A stretch of 64,000 nt of DNA from Amblyomma americanum. Lineage: Eukaryota; Arthropoda; Arachnida; Ixodida; Ixodidae. This document shows positions 61,596 to 64,000 of this stretch, one piece after another. The position numbers were made by a program, and so were the translations under genes. Each line of letters starts with the position of its first letter. Within the stretch, counting starts at the first letter, position 1. A model generated the notes under the pieces. The model was not told where the DNA came from, searched no databases, and saw nothing but the letters and a program-made list of their open reading frames with translations. The DNA is taken from the NCBI RefSeq assembly GCF_052857255.1, contig NC_135504.1, forward strand, positions 142,626,121 through 142,690,120. Reading direction: 5' to 3'.

Positions 61596-64000
61596 TTGAA
61601 ACACACCGCGCTGGAGAAACTCCGCGTTGGAGAAAGTCCGCGTCGGAGAAGGTCCGCGTTGGAGAAAGTCCGCGTTGGAGAAAATCCGTGTTGTAGAAAC
61701 TCCGCCTTGGAGAAACTTCGCGTTGAAGAAACGGCGCGTTGGAGATACTCCGCGTTGGAGAAACTCCGCGCTTGAAACACACCGCGCTGGAGAAACTCCG
61801 CTTTGGAGAAAGTCTGCGTTGGAGAAACTCCGCGACGGACAAACTCCGCGATGTAGAAACTCCGCGTTGGAGAAAAGTCCGCTCTGGAGAAACTCTACGC
61901 TGGAGAAACTCCGCGCTGGAGCAACTCCGCGTTGGAGAAACTCCCGCTGGAGAAATTCAGTGCTGCATAAAATCTGCGCTGGAGAAACTCAGGGCTGGAG
62001 AAACTCCGCGCTGGAGGAACTCCGTGCTGGACAAACTCCGCGCTGGAGAAACTCCGTGTTGGAGAAACTCCGCGCTGGAGAAACTTCGCGTTGGAGAAAC
62101 TGCGCGTTGGAGAAACTCCGCGTTGGAGAAACTCCACGTTGGAGAAAGTCTGCGTTGGAGAAAGTCCGCGTTGGAGAGAGTCCGCGATGGAGATACTCCG
62201 CGCTGGAGAAACTCCGCGTTTGAGAAACTCCGAACTGGAGAAACTCCGCGATGGAGACACTCCGCGCTGGAGAAACTCCGTTTTGGAGAAACTCCGTGTT
62301 GGAGAAACGTCGCGTTGGAGAAACTCCGCCTTGGAGAAACTTCGCTTTGTAGAAACGGCGCGTTGGAGAAACTCCGCGTTAGAGAATCTCCGCGCTTGAA
62401 ACACACCGCGCTGGAGAAACTCCGCGTTGGAGAAAGTCCGCGTCGGAGAATGTCCGCGTTGGAGAAAGTCCGCGTTGGAGAAACGGCGCGTTGGAGATTC
62501 TCCGCGTTGGAGAAACTCCGCACTTGAAACACACCGCGCTGGAGAAACTCCGCGTTGGAGAAAGTCCGCGTTGGAGAAGGTCCGCGTTGGAAGAAGTCCG
62601 CGTTGGAGAAAGTCCGCGTTGAAGAAACTTCGCGTTGAAGGAAGTCCGCGTTGGAGAAAGTCCGCGCTGGAGAAACTCCGCGTTGTATAAACTCCGCGCT
62701 GGAGAAACTCCGCGATGGAGAAACTCCGCGTTGGAGAAAAGTCCGCTCTTGAGAAATTCTACGCTGGAGAAACTCCGCGCTGGAGCAACTCCGCGTTGGA
62801 GAAACTCCGCGCTGGAGAAACTCCGTGCTGCATAAAATCTGCGCTGGAGAAACTCCCGGCTGGAGAAACTCCGCGCTGGAGAAACTCCGTGCTGGACAAA
62901 CTCTGCGCAGGAGAAACTCCGTGTTGGAGAAACTCCGCGCTGGAGAAACTTCGCGTTTGAGAAACTCCGAACTGGAGAAACTCCGCGATGGAGACACTCC
63001 GCGCTGGAGAAACTCCGTGTTGGGGAGACTTCGCGTTGAAGAAACGGCGCGTTGGAGAAGCTCCGCGTTGGAGAAACTCCGCGCTTGAAACACACCGCGC
63101 TGGAGAAACTCCGCGTTGGAGAAAGTCCGCGTCGGAGAAGGTCCGCTTTGGAGAAAGTCCGCGTTGGAGAAAATCCGTGTTGTAGAAACTCCGCCTTGGA
63201 GAAACTTCGCGTTGAAGAAACGGCGCGTTGAAGATACTCCGCGTTGGAGAAACTCCGCGCTTGAAACACACCGCGCTGGAGAAACTCCGCGTTGGAGAAA
63301 GTCCGCGTTGGAGAAGGTCCATGTTGGAGAAAGTCCGCGTTGGAGAAAGTCCGCGCTGGGCAAACTCCGCGTTAAATAAACTCCGCGCTGGAGAAACTCC
63401 GCGATGAAGAAAGTCTGCGACGGACAAACTCCGCGATGGAGAAACTCCGCGTTGGAGAAAAGTCCGCTCTGGAGAAACTCTACGCTGGAGAAACTCCGCT
63501 CGTGGGCAACTCGGCGTTGGAGAAACTCCGCGCTCGAGAAACTCCGTGCTGCATTAAATCTGCGCTGGAGAAACTCCGGGCTGGAGAAACTCCGCGCTGG
63601 AGAAACTCCGTGCTGGACAAACTCCGCGCTGGAGAAACTCCGTGTCTGAGAAACTCCGCCCTGGAGAAACTTCGCGTTGGAGAAACTGCGCGTTGGAGAA
63701 ACTCCGCGTTGGAGAAACTCCGCGTTGGAGAAAGTCCGCGTTGGAGAAAGTCCGCGTTGGAGAGAGTCCGCGATGGAGAAACTCCGCGCTGGAGAAACTC
63801 CGCGTTTGAGAAACGCCGAACTTGAGAAACTCCGCGATGGAGACACTCCGCGCTGGAGAAACTCTGCGCTGGAGAAACTCCGTGTTAGAGAAACTCCGTG
63901 TTGGGCAAAATTCGCGTTGGAGAAACTCCGCCTTGGAGAAACTTCGCTTTGAAGAAACGGCGCGTTGGAGAAACTCCGCGTTAGAGAAACTCCGCGCTTG
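61596..64000. repeat. 2,786-bp tandem repeat, copy 2 (cut by window end)
   Basis: Partner of 58,810-61,595. The left edge is placed just after the GGTTGAAACACACC / GCTTGAAACACACC difference (61,595 against 58,809). It ends at the window edge in the GCGCTTG landmark, so the array continues beyond. Confidence 0.82.

Larger units (their letters stand above)
1..64000. repeat. 16-bp satellite DNA array, whole window
   Basis: Every line of the window reads as head-to-tail copies of a 16-bp unit, consensus CTCCGCG(T/C)TGGAGAAA on the plus strand, always in the same orientation and without spacers. The consensus is 56% GC with two CpGs per unit. Common variants change one or two bases: GTCC for CTCC, CCGTG or CCACG for CCGCG, TTGAAG for TTGGAG, GACAAAC for GAGAAAC. 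Rare units are 15, 17 or 19 bp and shift the phase. The unit contains the short inverted repeat CTCC-N5-GGAG. Both window ends fall inside the array, so its true length is unknown. No transposon, gene or unique insertion interrupts it. A centromeric, pericentromeric or subtelomeric satellite of a eukaryote is the natural reading, but chromosome position and species cannot be told from the sequence. Confidence 0.98.

Noticed and set aside
1..64000. CRISPR array
   Set aside because: Units are contiguous 16-mers without unique spacers of regular length, no cas gene is present, and the variants follow satellite-type block duplication.
1..64000. Telomeric repeat or G-quadruplex array
   Set aside because: The unit does not resemble TTAGGG-type repeats, and G runs of three or more are rare and isolated.
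1..64000. tRNA, rRNA or other structured RNA gene
   Set aside because: No stretch departs from the 16-bp repeat long enough to hold one; the only structure is the short hairpin of each monomer.

Overview
The whole 64 kb window is one uninterrupted tandem-repeat (satellite) array. I found no gene, RNA gene, transposon or stretch of unique sequence in it. The monomer is 16 bp, consensus CTCCGCG(T/C)TGGAGAAA, and about 4,000 units are packed head to tail in one orientation up to both window edges. A pure array of this size points to a eukaryotic chromosome (centromeric, pericentromeric, subtelomeric or other heterochromatin). That is an inference from size and organisation. Nothing in the sequence identifies the species.

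The array is hierarchical. Diagnostic monomer variants recur in a set order and act as landmarks: GCTTGAAACACACC, a TATAAA unit, CGACGGACAAAC, a 17-bp unit with one extra A, a CATAAAATCTGCG unit, TTTGAGAAGCTCC, CTTCGCTTTGAAGAAACGG and others. A complete round of landmarks is about 0.9 kb (897 bp at 19,125-20,022, or 56 x 16 + 1). These rounds are shuffled, truncated and duplicated into larger blocks.

Layout. (1) 1-20.5 kb is an old mosaic with a 496/497-bp tandem duplication (7.8-8.8 kb) and a diverged ~3.9-kb tandem duplication (10.5-18.2 kb). (2) 20.5-41 kb holds a 4,020-bp-spaced block pair, a ~1.2-kb module in four copies, a 1,346-bp tandem duplication, a very young 3,845-bp-spaced pair (one difference noticed in ~2.8 kb) and an older 8,072-bp-spaced pair. 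(3) 41-43.8 kb is a transition zone with a 224-bp duplication and one of only three AATAAA motifs. (4) 43,832-59,297 is a 7,733-bp unit duplicated in tandem almost perfectly, each copy carrying an older 2,610-bp tandem duplication inside it. (5) 59.3-64 kb overlaps a 2,786-bp repeat whose second copy runs off the window.

All long open frames come from the repeat. Because 16 leaves remainder 1 on division by 3, three monomers make 16 codons, and all three frames of a strand read the same 16-residue peptide with no stop in the consensus. This explains open frames of up to 1,903 codons on the minus strand. I therefore annotate no CDS. The points of interest are the duplication history, the CpG-decay pattern of the variants, and motifs (hairpins, TATAAA, GAAACTTC, AATAAA) fixed at higher-order positions.
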